The notes under the pieces were generated by a model. That model had not been told where the DNA came from and did not search any database. It worked only from the letters and a program-made list of their open reading frames with translations. Of a stretch of DNA of 9,372 nucleotides, positions 1 to 6,698 are shown one piece after another. The stretch's first letter is position 1. Each line of letters begins with the position of its first letter. The stretch covers positions 1-9,372 of the forward strand of contig JANQQH010000507.1 in the NCBI GenBank assembly GCA_028285025.1, in the 5' to 3' direction. This stretch comes from Hyphomicrobiaceae bacterium (lineage in GTDB: Bacteria; Pseudomonadota; Alphaproteobacteria; Rhizobiales; HXMU1428-3). The translations under genes and the position numbers were made by a program.

Positions 1-622
1 TCAAATCCGTAATCTGGCTACCAATGTGCATGTGCACGCCATTGGCTGCAATGCCCTCTAGGTTGGCAGCCGCGGCGTAAATCTCGCGTGCATGTTCAAA
101 CGCAATACCAAATTTGTTTTCAGCCTTGCCAGTGGCGATTTTGGCATGGGTTTTCGCGTCAACATCAGGATTAATACGAATGGCCACATGAGCAGTTTTG
201 CCAAGGCCAGAGGCAACCTCACTCAAGGCATGCAGTTCTGGTTCAGACTCAACATTGAAACTTAAGATGTTGGCTTGCAAAGCTGCTGCCATTTCTTGTT
301 TGGTTTTGCCAACACCAGCAAAGCAAATTTTTTCTGGTGGCACACCAGCCGCCAATGCGCGCAACATTTCCCCTTCAGAGACCACATCCATACCCGCGCC
401 AAGCTTGGCCAGTGTTTTAATGACAGCCTGGTTTGAATTGGCTTTCAAAGCGTAACAGATCAAGTGATCAAACCCATCCAAGGCGTGATCAAAGACTGTG
501 TAGTGACGCTCAAGCGTGGCAGATGAATAGCAATAAAAGGGCGTGCCAACTTGGGCTGCGATGGTTTGCAAAGAAACATCTTCAGCATGAAGCACGCCGT
601 TCTTGTAAGTAAAATGATGCAT
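1..622 (-). CDS. lysA: Diaminopimelate decarboxylase, N-terminal half (cut by the window edge)
   Basis: LysA removes CO2 from meso-diaminopimelate to give L-lysine, the last step of lysine synthesis, using pyridoxal phosphate (PLP) in the cytoplasm. The 207 residues visible are the N-terminal half of a family usually about 420 residues long; the C-terminus lies left of the window. The N-terminal TIM-barrel domain is recognisable: CYALKAN at about 57-62, whose Lys60 should form the PLP Schiff base, THAKIATGKAENKFGI at about 158-173, and HMHIGSQI at about 198-204, carrying the conserved barrel His and the Gly-Ser of the phosphate region. The start is ATG at 620-622, chosen because the reading begins MHHFTYKNGVLHAEDV, the usual family start. 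Its ribosome site is weak (AAGAG). It lies 13 nt after the lptM stop, so it is probably the third gene of an argH-lptM-lysA operon. The longer open frames on the opposite strand here are shadows. Confidence 0.96.
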   Translation of the reverse strand, partial: MHHFTYKNGVLHAEDVSLQTIAAQVGTPFYCYSSATLERHYTVFDHALDGFDHLICYALKANSNQAVIKTLAKLGAGMDVVSEGEMLRALAAGVPPEKICFAGVGKTKQEMAAALQANILSFNVESEPELHALSEVASGLGKTAHVAIRINPDVDAKTHAKIATGKAENKFGIAFEHAREIYAAAANLEGIAANGVHMHIGSQITDL

Positions 623-635
623 AGATGAAACGCTC

Positions 636-812
636 TTAATTGAGCAGCTTATCAAGAATAAAGCCTCGGTGCGGTTTTTCTTCTTCTTTCACAGCGCCTT
701 CGCCTTCAATGATTTGGGCTTCAGGGGGAGGCTCCAATGGTCCACGCACACCGCAGCCTGAGATGAGTAAAGACAAACCCATTATGGTTAACAATGCGAT
801 TGCTGAGCGCAT
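636..812 (-). CDS. lptM: Small outer-membrane lipoprotein of the LptM (YifL) type
   Basis: This is a 58-residue lipoprotein. Residues 1-19 are a signal peptide with a hydrophobic core (AIALLTIMGLSLLI), ending in the lipobox I-S-G-Cys20. Directly after it comes GVRGPLEPPP, close to the GxKGPLxxPP signature of the LptM/YifL family. The remaining residues are acidic and lysine-rich and end FILDKLLN. In Escherichia coli LptM helps the LptD/LptE lipopolysaccharide translocon mature; whether the alphaproteobacterial protein does the same is inferred from the shared signature and from its position just upstream of lysA, as in many proteobacteria. The start is ATG at 810-812, with an AAAGGA ribosome site 9 nt upstream. 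It sits between argH (53 nt gap) and lysA (13 nt gap). A similar-length open frame on the plus strand over the same DNA is its antisense shadow. Confidence 0.9.
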   Translation of the reverse strand: MRSAIALLTIMGLSLLISGCGVRGPLEPPPEAQIIEGEGAVKEEEKPHRGFILDKLLN

Positions 813-865
813 GAATATTGATCCTTTGTTGAATTAGCCAATTTGGCTTGTATCTAAGGAAGAAT

Positions 866-2263
866 TTACCCTGCTATGCCGGTTTTTTCCAGCGATTTTA
901 TCCATTTTTTGGCTATTTTTCTAACCTGTGTGGGGGCTGTGCCACCATAAGAGACCCGGCTTTTAACTGAATTTTCAACGGAAAGCACACTAAACACGTC
1001 TTTGGTGATTTTAGGCTCGATCGCTTGCATGTCGCTTAACGATAAGTCGTCAAGCGTGATATTTTGTGATTCGGCCTTAGCCACAATCGCACCTGTCACA
1101 TGATGAGCTTGGCGAAACGGCATATTGAGCACTCTGACCAACCAATCAGCCAAATCTGTGGCTGTGGAAAAGCCCCCGCCAGCAGCTTGGTGCAATTTTT
1201 CTTCATTGGGCACCAGATCTTTGATCATGCCGGTCATGGCCGCCAAAGCCAGAGAGAAATTATCAAGCGCATCAAACGCCATTTCTTTGTCTTCTTGCAT
1301 GTCTTTGGAATAGGCTAGAGGCAGACCTTTCATAACCGTTGCCAAGCCATTGAAAGCCCCAATGATGCGCCCAATTTTAGCGCGGATGAGTTCAGCGGCA
1401 TCCGGATTGCGTTTTTGTGGCATGATGGATGAGCCGGTGGTGAACTTGTCTGACAGGGTCACGAAATTAAATTCAGCAGATGACCAGATCACAAGCTCTT
1501 CTGCCAAGCGAGACAGATGAATGGCGCTGATAGATGCAGTACTTAAAGCCTCCAACACAAAGTCCCTATCAGCAACGCTATCAAGTGAATTTGCTGTTGG
1601 CTTATCAAATCCTAATGCTTTTGCCGTGTGCGTGCGGTCAATGGGAAACGAAGTACCAGCAAGCGCAGCGGCGCCAAGCGGACATTCATTGAGCCGTTTC
1701 CTAGCATCCTGCAAGCGGGATTTATCTCGTGCGAGCATTTCAACATAGGCCAAGCAATGATGGCCAAAAGTAACCGGTTGAGCCGATTGCAAATGAGTGT
1801 AACCCGGCATGACGGTATCAGCAAAGCTTAAAGCTTTTTGCGCCAGCGCATATTGCAATTGGCTAATTTGCTCTGAAAGGTGATCAATTGTGTCGCGAAT
1901 GTAAAGTTTAAAGTCTGTTGCCACCTGGTCATTGCGCGAGCGGGCAGTGTGCAGCCGGCCAGCAGCATCACCAATTTTTTCCTTTAAGCGGTTTTCAATA
2001 TTCAGGTGGATGTCTTCTAGCTGGCGTGAAAATTTAAATTTCCCTGTATCTATTTCCTTGCGGATCTCTTCCAGTCCAGAGATAATTTTTTTCACATCCG
2101 TTTTGGTTAATATGCCTGTTTGGCCAAGCATGGAGGCATGAGCAATAGACCCATCAATATCTTGATTGAATAAACGCTGATCATAATCAATTGAGGCGTT
2201 GATCTCTTCCATAATAGCAGATGGGCCTGATTTGAACCGCCCCCCCCACATTTTATTTGTCAT
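866..2263 (-). CDS. argH: Argininosuccinate lyase
   Basis: ArgH splits argininosuccinate into arginine and fumarate, the last step of arginine synthesis, as a cytoplasmic homotetramer of the fumarase/aspartase superfamily. The 465-residue length is normal. The start [10 protein letters not shown] matches the family's WGGRF N-terminus. Visible motifs are HTARSRNDQ at about 105-113, [16 protein letters not shown] at about 155-170 with the catalytic-region His, and [12 protein letters not shown] at about 280-290, the superfamily signature whose first Ser is the catalytic base. Arg replaces the more common Lys in QKRNP, a frequent variant. The ATG at 2261-2263 has AGAAGG upstream at about 9 nt. 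It is the first gene of the probable argH-lptM-lysA operon and divergent from tlpA. Codons 6-8 contain a run of eight G (minus strand, 2240-2247), reported separately. Confidence 0.98.
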   Translation of the reverse strand: MTNKMWGGRFKSGPSAIMEEINASIDYDQRLFNQDIDGSIAHASMLGQTGILTKTDVKKIISGLEEIRKEIDTGKFKFSRQLEDIHLNIENRLKEKIGDAAGRLHTARSRNDQVATDFKLYIRDTIDHLSEQISQLQYALAQKALSFADTVMPGYTHLQSAQPVTFGHHCLAYVEMLARDKSRLQDARKRLNECPLGAAALAGTSFPIDRTHTAKALGFDKPTANSLDSVADRDFVLEALSTASISAIHLSRLAEELVIWSSAEFNFVTLSDKFTTGSSIMPQKRNPDAAELIRAKIGRIIGAFNGLATVMKGLPLAYSKDMQEDKEMAFDALDNFSLALAAMTGMIKDLVPNEEKLHQAAGGGFSTATDLADWLVRVLNMPFRQAHHVTGAIVAKAESQNITLDDLSLSDMQAIEPKITKDVFSVLSVENSVKSRVSYGGTAPTQVRKIAKKWIKSLEKTGIAG

Positions 2264-2324
2264 TGTTGCGCGCCTTCTTTATTGGTGTTGTTTGAATTTT
2301 TTAATCAAATCAAGGGTGATAAAA
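2264..2324. promoter_or_regulatory. Short divergent promoter region between argH and tlpA
   Basis: Only 61 nt separate the argH and tlpA start codons, so the two promoters must overlap each other or lie partly inside the 5' ends of the genes. The tlpA side holds an AAGGGTG ribosome site and the argH side an AGAAGG site. An imperfect AT-rich dyad (TTTGA...TCAAA) lies at about 2291-2309. I cannot place a convincing -35/-10 pair for either gene. Confidence 0.45.
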
Positions 2325-2927
2325 ATGAACCGAATAGTGTTTGTTGCCATAATCGCTGCTGTTCTTGGCTTTGTAGCCGTATACGCGAGTTTGACCCTTC
2401 GTGGCAACGGCGAATTGGCTTCAGATAGCACAAATGAGACAAAATCCAAAAAATTGAGCGGCGAACGGCTCAGAGCCTACATTGCTCATAAAAGCCCAAA
2501 GGACTTGCCCTCGTTTGAGTTTACAGATGGAGATGGTAAAACCCGTACATTACAAGACTGGAAAGGCAAGGTTGTTGTACTCAATCTATGGGCGACCTGG
2601 TGCGCCCCATGCCGTGAAGAAATGCCCTCCTTAGATAATTTGAAAAAATATTTTAACCATGAGAATTTTGATGTTCTAGCTATTTCCATGGATAGAGGCG
2701 GGCTTGCCAAACCACGTAAATTTTATGAAGAAGAACGTTTGAAAAACTTAGAGCTTTATATCGACCCAACAACCAAGTTGATGTTTAAGTTAAAAACAGT
2801 AGGCTTGCCCGCCACCCTGGTGATTGACAAGGAAGGGCGCGAAATAGGCCGCCTAACTGGGCCCGCCCAATGGGATAGCAGCCGCGCGATAGAAATTATT
2901 AAGAAAGCTTTGACGAGCGGACAATGA
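2325..2927 (+). CDS. tlpA: Membrane-anchored thioredoxin-like thiol:disulfide oxidoreductase, TlpA type
   Basis: This 200-residue protein has an N-terminal membrane anchor (about residues 4-24, IVFVAIIAAVLGFVAVY) and a periplasmic thioredoxin fold. NLWATWCAPCREEMPSL carries the redox pair Cys93-x-x-Cys96, and VGLPATLVID carries the cis-Pro162 expected next to the active site. Extra sequence between the CxxC helix and the cis-Pro is normal for the TlpA/ResA branch. In Bradyrhizobium, TlpA is a reductant needed for cytochrome aa3 maturation by keeping copper-site cysteines reduced; the same role is inferred here. The ATG at 2325 was chosen over an in-frame ATG 42 codons upstream because it follows an AAGGGTG ribosome site by 9 nt and puts the hydrophobic anchor at the N-terminus; the upstream choice would run into argH. 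It is the only plus-strand gene, and its 3' end faces the dehydrogenase gene 25 nt away. Confidence 0.94.
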   Translation: MNRIVFVAIIAAVLGFVAVYASLTLRGNGELASDSTNETKSKKLSGERLRAYIAHKSPKDLPSFEFTDGDGKTRTLQDWKGKVVVLNLWATWCAPCREEMPSLDNLKKYFNHENFDVLAISMDRGGLAKPRKFYEEERLKNLELYIDPTTKLMFKLKTVGLPATLVIDKEGREIGRLTGPAQWDSSRAIEIIKKALTSGQ

Positions 2928-2952
2928 TTATCACTTGGTTGCAATCGTCAAT

Positions 2953-3843
2953 CTAACGGGTCGGGACAGGAACTTCTTCTTGATAATCATAAAAACCCCG
3001 ACCGGTTTTCTGACCCAGCCATCCTGCCTCGACATATTTAACCAATAACGGACAAGGACGGTATTTAGGATCTGCTAACCCCTCGTACAGTTTTTGCATA
3101 ATGCTCAAACAGGTATCAAGACCAATAAAATCAGCCAGCTCCAGAGGCCCCATCGGGTGGTGGGCGCCGTAAGACATCGCAGTGTCGATGGCTTCCACAG
3201 TTCCAACACCCTCATACAAGGTGTAAATCGCTTCATTGATCATAGGAACCATAATGCGATGAACAATAAAGGCTGGAAAATCTTCTGATACGGAAGTGTG
3301 TTTTTCCAAAGAGCTAACAAAGGCTTTCGCCTGATGATAGGTTTCATCTTTTGTGGCAATGCCGCGAATAAGTTCAACCAATTCCATGACGGGAACCGGA
3401 TTCATAAAATGCATACCAATAAATTTTTCCGGTCGATCAGTTTTAGCAGCAAGGCGGGTTATAGAAATGGTTGATGCATTGCTGGCAAGGATGGCATCAG
3501 CTTTTAAAATTGAACAAATTTCTTTATAAATGGCCTGTTTTATTTCTTCATCTTCACTCACAGCCTCAATAACAAGATCCGCATTTTTAAGACCATCATA
3601 ATCAGTAGAGATCTTGATGCGTTCTAAGATGGCATTTTTGTCTTGATCAGACAGGACATCACGGCGCGATAGATTGCCGTTTATGGTGGCCAGTGCTTTT
3701 TGGATAATTTCGTCATTTTTATCAATGAGAATAACGGTATACCCAGCTTGCGCGGCAACCTGGGCGATACCACTGCCCATCGTGCCAGCACCGACAACCC
3801 CAATTTGTTTCATATCATGTTTTATATCACTATTGTCTTGCAC
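2953..3843 (-). CDS. hbdA: 3-hydroxybutyryl-CoA dehydrogenase with a His at the usual active-site Asn
   Basis: This NAD(P)-dependent dehydrogenase should interconvert acetoacetyl-CoA and 3-hydroxybutyryl-CoA. The Rossmann domain opens with GVVGAGTMGSGIAQ (about 15-28). SNASTISI (121-128) carries the conserved Ser, and HFMNPVPVMELVELI (145-159) carries the catalytic His145 and its partner Glu157. The C-terminal dimer domain ends with GRGFYDYQEEVPVPTR, typical of stand-alone bacterial enzymes. The residue normally Asn in the (V)NR motif is His195 (AFIVHRIMVP), a departure reported below. The GTG at 3841-3843 is preferred because GAAGG lies 9 nt upstream; the ATG ten codons later (3811-3813) would give 286 residues and lacks a clear ribosome site, but it cannot be excluded. 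It follows etfA after 132 nt on the same strand, a common neighbourhood for acyl-CoA oxidation. The symbol is by family likeness. Confidence 0.93.
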   Translation of the reverse strand: MQDNSDIKHDMKQIGVVGAGTMGSGIAQVAAQAGYTVILIDKNDEIIQKALATINGNLSRRDVLSDQDKNAILERIKISTDYDGLKNADLVIEAVSEDEEIKQAIYKEICSILKADAILASNASTISITRLAAKTDRPEKFIGMHFMNPVPVMELVELIRGIATKDETYHQAKAFVSSLEKHTSVSEDFPAFIVHRIMVPMINEAIYTLYEGVGTVEAIDTAMSYGAHHPMGPLELADFIGLDTCLSIMQKLYEGLADPKYRPCPLLVKYVEAGWLGQKTGRGFYDYQEEVPVPTR

Positions 3844-3852
3844 AGCTTTTTA

Positions 3853-3857
3853 CCTTC
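3853..3857 (-). promoter_or_regulatory. Ribosome binding site supporting a GTG start for the dehydrogenase
   Basis: GAAGG on the minus strand lies 9 nt before the GTG at 3841-3843. The in-frame ATG at 3811-3813 has no comparable site, so this motif decides the start in favour of GTG. Confidence 0.6.
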
Positions 3858-3975
3858 GCTAGCAAATGTCGGTTTCAACTAGAAAACTTCAAGAATATAT
3901 GTATCTGATTACTTTAGATCACATATTTCTGCAAACTTTAAGCAAAAATGCGAAAAGAAATTAAGCAATAAACAC

Positions 3976-4902
3976 TTAAAGTGCGGCTTCAAGTTCAGGT
4001 AAAGCTTCAAACAAATCTGCCACCAATCCATAATCCGCCACTTGGAAAATCGGAGCTTCTTCGTCTTTGTTAATAGCAACAATGACTTTTGAATCTTTCA
4101 TGCCAGCAAGATGTTGAATTGCCCCTGAAATACCAACAGCAATGTAAAGCTCTGGGGCAACAACTTTACCTGTTTGACCCACTTGATAATCGTTTGGAAC
4201 AAAGCCACTGTCAACTGCTGCCCGGCTGGCACCAACCGCAGCACCCAGTTTATCAGCAATTTTTTCAATCAGCGCAAAATTCTCGCCCGATCCCATGCCC
4301 CGCCCACCTGAAATAACAATACGCGCCGAAGTGAGCTCGGGTCGGTCTGAGACAGACAGTTCTTCTGAAACAAAGTGAGAAATACCAAGGCTCGCAGGGG
4401 GCTCAATCGAGCCAATTGAGGAACTATTGCCCCCTTCAGCGGCTTCAAATGCGGTGGTTCTCACTGTGATGATTTTTTTTGTGTCACTGGTTTGAACCGT
4501 TTGCACAGCGTTACCGGCATAAATGGGCCGCTCAAATGTATCAGCCGATTTGACAGCCGTGATGTCAGATAATTGGCCAACATCCAATTTAGCGGCAATG
4601 CGAGGCATAAAATTTTTGCCTGTTGTTGTCGCCGCTGTAATGGCCACATCGTAATCGGCCATGAGCGGGACGATTAACGCGCTCATTTCTTCAGCCAGTT
4701 GTTTTTCCAAATGAGGGGCTGAAGCAACAAGGACTTTGCGCACGCCCGCCAAGCTTGCCGCGGCCTGCGCCACTGCGTCACAATTTTGGCCTGCAACAAG
4801 AACATCTATGTCACCCCCAATGGCCTTGGCTGCGCTCAAAACTTTAGCTGTCGCAGGGTTTAAATTTGCGTTGTCATGATCTGCAATAAGGAGAATGGAC
4901 AT
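3976..4902 (-). CDS. etfA: Electron transfer flavoprotein, alpha subunit
   Basis: EtfA binds FAD and, with EtfB, carries electrons from acyl-CoA and related dehydrogenases to ETF-ubiquinone oxidoreductase. The N-terminal domain begins MSILLIADHDN. The C-terminal FAD-binding domain is very well conserved: VISGGRGMGSGENF, then a GASRAAVDSGFVPNDYQVGQTGK stretch (Arg, Ser and Gln-Thr-Gly FAD contacts), LYIAVGISGAIQHLAGM, and a final VADYGLVADLF. The length is 308 residues, normal for the family. I chose the ATG at 4900-4902, not the ATG at 4924-4926, because the family starts at MSILLIA; the upstream choice adds eight residues that overlap the end of etfB. An AGGAG motif within the last etfB codons can serve as the ribosome site. 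The 4-nt gap to etfB implies joint transcription and translational coupling. Confidence 0.97.
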   Translation of the reverse strand: MSILLIADHDNANLNPATAKVLSAAKAIGGDIDVLVAGQNCDAVAQAAASLAGVRKVLVASAPHLEKQLAEEMSALIVPLMADYDVAITAATTTGKNFMPRIAAKLDVGQLSDITAVKSADTFERPIYAGNAVQTVQTSDTKKIITVRTTAFEAAEGGNSSSIGSIEPPASLGISHFVSEELSVSDRPELTSARIVISGGRGMGSGENFALIEKIADKLGAAVGASRAAVDSGFVPNDYQVGQTGKVVAPELYIAVGISGAIQHLAGMKDSKVIVAINKDEEAPIFQVADYGLVADLFEALPELEAAL

Positions 4903-4906
4903 AGGA

Positions 4907-5656
4907 TTATAGCACTCCTGCTTCATTTTTTAATTTTTCAACCAGTTCTGCAACGGTTTCAACCTTAATGCCAGCGGTTCGCGCGGCCGGTTCTGATGTC
5001 GTTTGAACGGTATGCCGAAGTCCAGTATCGATACCAAGATCGGCCAAAGATTTTTCTTCAAGTGGTTTTTTCTTGGCTTTCATAATGTTTGGTAGCGAAG
5101 CATAACGAGGTTCGTTCAACCTTAAATCTGTGGTGATGACGGCTGGTAAGTTTAAGCCAACAGTTTGCAGGCCGCCATCAACTTCACGGGTGACAGTGGC
5201 TTTCCCCTCTTCCAGCTCTAATTGATAGGCAAAGGTGCCTTGGGGCCAATCGAGCAGGCTTGCAAGCATTTGGCCGGTTTGGTTGCAATCATCATCAATG
5301 GCTTGTTTGCCTAATAAGACCAGATTGGGTTGTTCTTCTTCAATAATGGATTTTAAGATTTTAGCAGCGCCCAAGGGTTCAACCACGTCATCTGTTGTGA
5401 TTAAGATGGCCCGATCAGCCCCCATTGCAAGAGCGGTGCGCAATGTCTCTTGCGCCTTTTGAGGGCCAATAGAGACGGCAATAACTTCGTTAGCTTTGCC
5501 TGATTCTTTGAGTTTGACCGCTTCTTCAACCGCGATTTCATCAAATGGGTTCATCGACATTTTGACATTGGCCAGATCAACGCCAGAGCCATCTGGTTTG
5601 ACGCGAACCTTAACATTATAATCGATCACTCGTTTAACAGATACCAGGATCTTCAT
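4907..5656 (-). CDS. etfB: Electron transfer flavoprotein, beta subunit
   Basis: EtfB is the AMP-binding partner of EtfA in the heterodimeric electron transfer flavoprotein. Recognisable parts are [20 protein letters not shown] at the N-terminus, [19 protein letters not shown] (about 34-52), the nucleotide-loop region [19 protein letters not shown], and the C-terminal [12 protein letters not shown], which includes the segment that meets partner dehydrogenases. The 249-residue length is exactly usual. The ATG at 5654-5656 was chosen because AAGGAG lies 6 nt upstream; an in-frame ATG five codons earlier would place that ribosome site inside the gene. etfA follows after 4 nt. The 184 nt upstream of etfB contain a perfect TTGACA and nested inverted repeats, so this is likely where etfBA transcription starts. 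Confidence 0.97.
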   Translation of the reverse strand: MKILVSVKRVIDYNVKVRVKPDGSGVDLANVKMSMNPFDEIAVEEAVKLKESGKANEVIAVSIGPQKAQETLRTALAMGADRAILITTDDVVEPLGAAKILKSIIEEEQPNLVLLGKQAIDDDCNQTGQMLASLLDWPQGTFAYQLELEEGKATVTREVDGGLQTVGLNLPAVITTDLRLNEPRYASLPNIMKAKKKPLEEKSLADLGIDTGLRHTVQTTSEPAARTAGIKVETVAELVEKLKNEAGVL

Positions 5657-5662
5657 GATGTG

Positions 5663-5668
5663 CTCCTT
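5663..5668 (-). promoter_or_regulatory. Strong ribosome binding site that fixes the etfB start
   Basis: AAGGAG on the minus strand lies 6 nt before the ATG at 5654-5656. It excludes the longer reading that starts at 5671. Confidence 0.8.
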
Positions 5669-5740
5669 CATGCACGCATTTTAAAGAGGACTTTTGGTTT
5701 GTTGCAACCATTGCCCAAAAGGTTGGAAAGCTTTGCAAGG

Positions 5741-5769
5741 ACCGTAAGGGCCTGCCATTTTACTGTCAA
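5741..5769 (-). promoter_or_regulatory. Possible etfBA promoter
   Basis: On the minus strand a perfect -35 TTGACA (5764-5769) is followed after 17 nt by TACGGT (5741-5746), a poor -10 with three of six consensus bases. This would give a leader of roughly 75-80 nt. The -35 box lies within one arm of the inverted repeat at 5764-5815. The -35 and spacing are good; the weak -10 keeps this tentative. Confidence 0.4.
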
Positions 5770-5815
5770 TAAAAACTAAAAACTGCATGCAGTACTTAAG
5801 CCTAAAGTATTGACA
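5764..5815. repeat. Nested inverted repeats upstream of etfB
   Basis: Three dyads sit in 52 bp. Outer arms TGTCAATA (5764-5771) and TATTGACA (5808-5815) are perfect 8-bp complements. A perfect 12-bp palindrome ACTGCATGCAGT occupies 5782-5793, only 2 bp off the centre of the outer pair. TACTT (5793-5797) and AAGTA (5805-5809) form a third. On the minus strand the palindrome is followed by T-rich sequence, so it could also be a weak terminator for the rhomboid transcript, although its stem is short. The overlap with the likely etfBA -35 box favours an operator. Confidence 0.5.
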
Positions 5816-5840
5816 AAAGACGAACATATGAGCCTACATT

Positions 5841-6548
5841 TTAGCTCCAATCTAACAGGGGAACGTTTTTCCGGCGCATAAACAAAATTAAAATGAGACC
5901 CGCAACAAATCCCCCAATATGGGCCCACCAAGCGGTGTTGTCTTGGGCCATATAAACAACTTGGTATATTTGGAATAAGAACCAGGCGATAATAGCCAAG
6001 CCTGCATTGACCGGTAAAGGGATGCGCCCGAGAACCAGAACCCAAACCTGGACTTTGGGGTGCAGTAATAAATACGCCGCAATAACCCCTGCCACAGCGC
6101 CAGAAGCGCCAATAAGGGGCACACCAGACAGAGGGCTCATAATAGAATGAACAAAGCCAGCAGCAACCCCGCATAATAAATAAAACACCAAAAAGCGAAA
6201 ATGACCCATTGCATCTTCAATATTGTCACCAAAAACCCATAAAAACAGCATGTTGCCACCCAAATGGAATATGGAGCCGTGAAGGAACATATAGGTAATA
6301 AGCGACCATTTTTCAGGAACAGGGATAAAATCAAACGGCTCACCAGGAATGGCGGGGCCAACCAACCCTTCGGGTAAAAATTCACTTGGCACCAATGCAA
6401 AACTGGCCCAGGTGGCTTGGCTGGTTGGATAAACCAGACCAGATTGAAAAAGGAAAAACACGGCCACATTTACAATAATCAGTAAGATCGTGACGTACTG
6501 AAACTGAATATGCTCTATAGGGTTTTTGTCTTTAAGCGGAACAAACAA
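5841..6548 (-). CDS. Rhomboid family intramembrane serine protease
   Basis: This is a 235-residue polytopic inner-membrane protease of the rhomboid (S54) family, which cuts transmembrane substrates within the bilayer. The first membrane helix is at about 19-35. HGSIFHLGGNMLF (90-102) gives the helix-2 His and Asn that form the oxyanion site. GASG (147-150) carries the nucleophile Ser149 in helix 4, and AWWAHIGGFVAG (206-217) carries the general-base His210. All catalytic parts are intact. The reading begins MFVPLKDKNP, the family's usual N-terminus, but the start codon is TTG (6546-6548), supported by GGGAAGGG 8 nt upstream; no in-frame ATG exists before the upstream stop at about 6579-6581. 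It lies 150 nt after the adenosyltransferase gene and has its own plausible promoter, so it may be a single-gene unit. Its substrate is not indicated by the sequence. Confidence 0.94.
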   Translation of the reverse strand: MFVPLKDKNPIEHIQFQYVTILLIIVNVAVFFLFQSGLVYPTSQATWASFALVPSEFLPEGLVGPAIPGEPFDFIPVPEKWSLITYMFLHGSIFHLGGNMLFLWVFGDNIEDAMGHFRFLVFYLLCGVAAGFVHSIMSPLSGVPLIGASGAVAGVIAAYLLLHPKVQVWVLVLGRIPLPVNAGLAIIAWFLFQIYQVVYMAQDNTAWWAHIGGFVAGLILILFMRRKNVPLLDWS

Positions 6549-6556
6549 TGAGCAAG

Positions 6557-6564
6557 CCCTTCCC
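6557..6564 (-). promoter_or_regulatory. Ribosome binding site for the TTG start of the rhomboid gene
   Basis: GGGAAGGG on the minus strand lies 8 nt before the TTG at 6546-6548. It fits that non-ATG start, which in turn gives the conserved family N-terminus. Confidence 0.7.
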
Positions 6565-6604
6565 GTCTTTAATCTGTATTATGCCGTTTTCTTTAAGATG
6601 AGTT

Positions 6605-6633
6605 AGTATAAAGGCGACACTGGCTGCTCACAA
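6605..6633 (-). promoter_or_regulatory. Predicted sigma-70-type promoter of the rhomboid gene
   Basis: On the minus strand TTGTGA (6628-6633, four of six matches) and TATACT (6605-6610, five of six) are separated by 17 nt. Transcription would start near 6598 and leave a leader of about 50 nt containing the ribosome site. This is the best promoter match in the window by eye. Confidence 0.5.
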
Positions 6634-6698
6634 GAGGGTATCTATACCGTTTTTTCTCAAATAGTATGATTTTTTAAAGAGCTGATGAGCCGTTTTAT

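Noticed and set aside
640..837. 65-codon open frame on the plus strand
   Set aside because: It is the antisense of the clear LptM-type lipoprotein on the minus strand.
2199..2324. Upstream ATG that would add 42 residues to TlpA
   Set aside because: It overlaps the argH 5' end, has no ribosome site, and would push the membrane anchor away from the N-terminus; ATG 2325 has AAGGGTG in place.
3844..3975. Separate promoter for the dehydrogenase in the etfA gap (TATATT near the middle)
   Set aside because: The TATATT on the minus strand has no acceptable -35 partner at 16-18 nt, so I cannot support it beyond noting the 132-nt gap.
6637..6650. Dyad GGTAT-CT-ATACC followed by a T run on the plus strand, resembling a terminator
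   Set aside because: No plus-strand gene precedes it, and a 2-nt loop with a 5-bp stem is not a workable hairpin; it lies just upstream of the better rhomboid promoter match.
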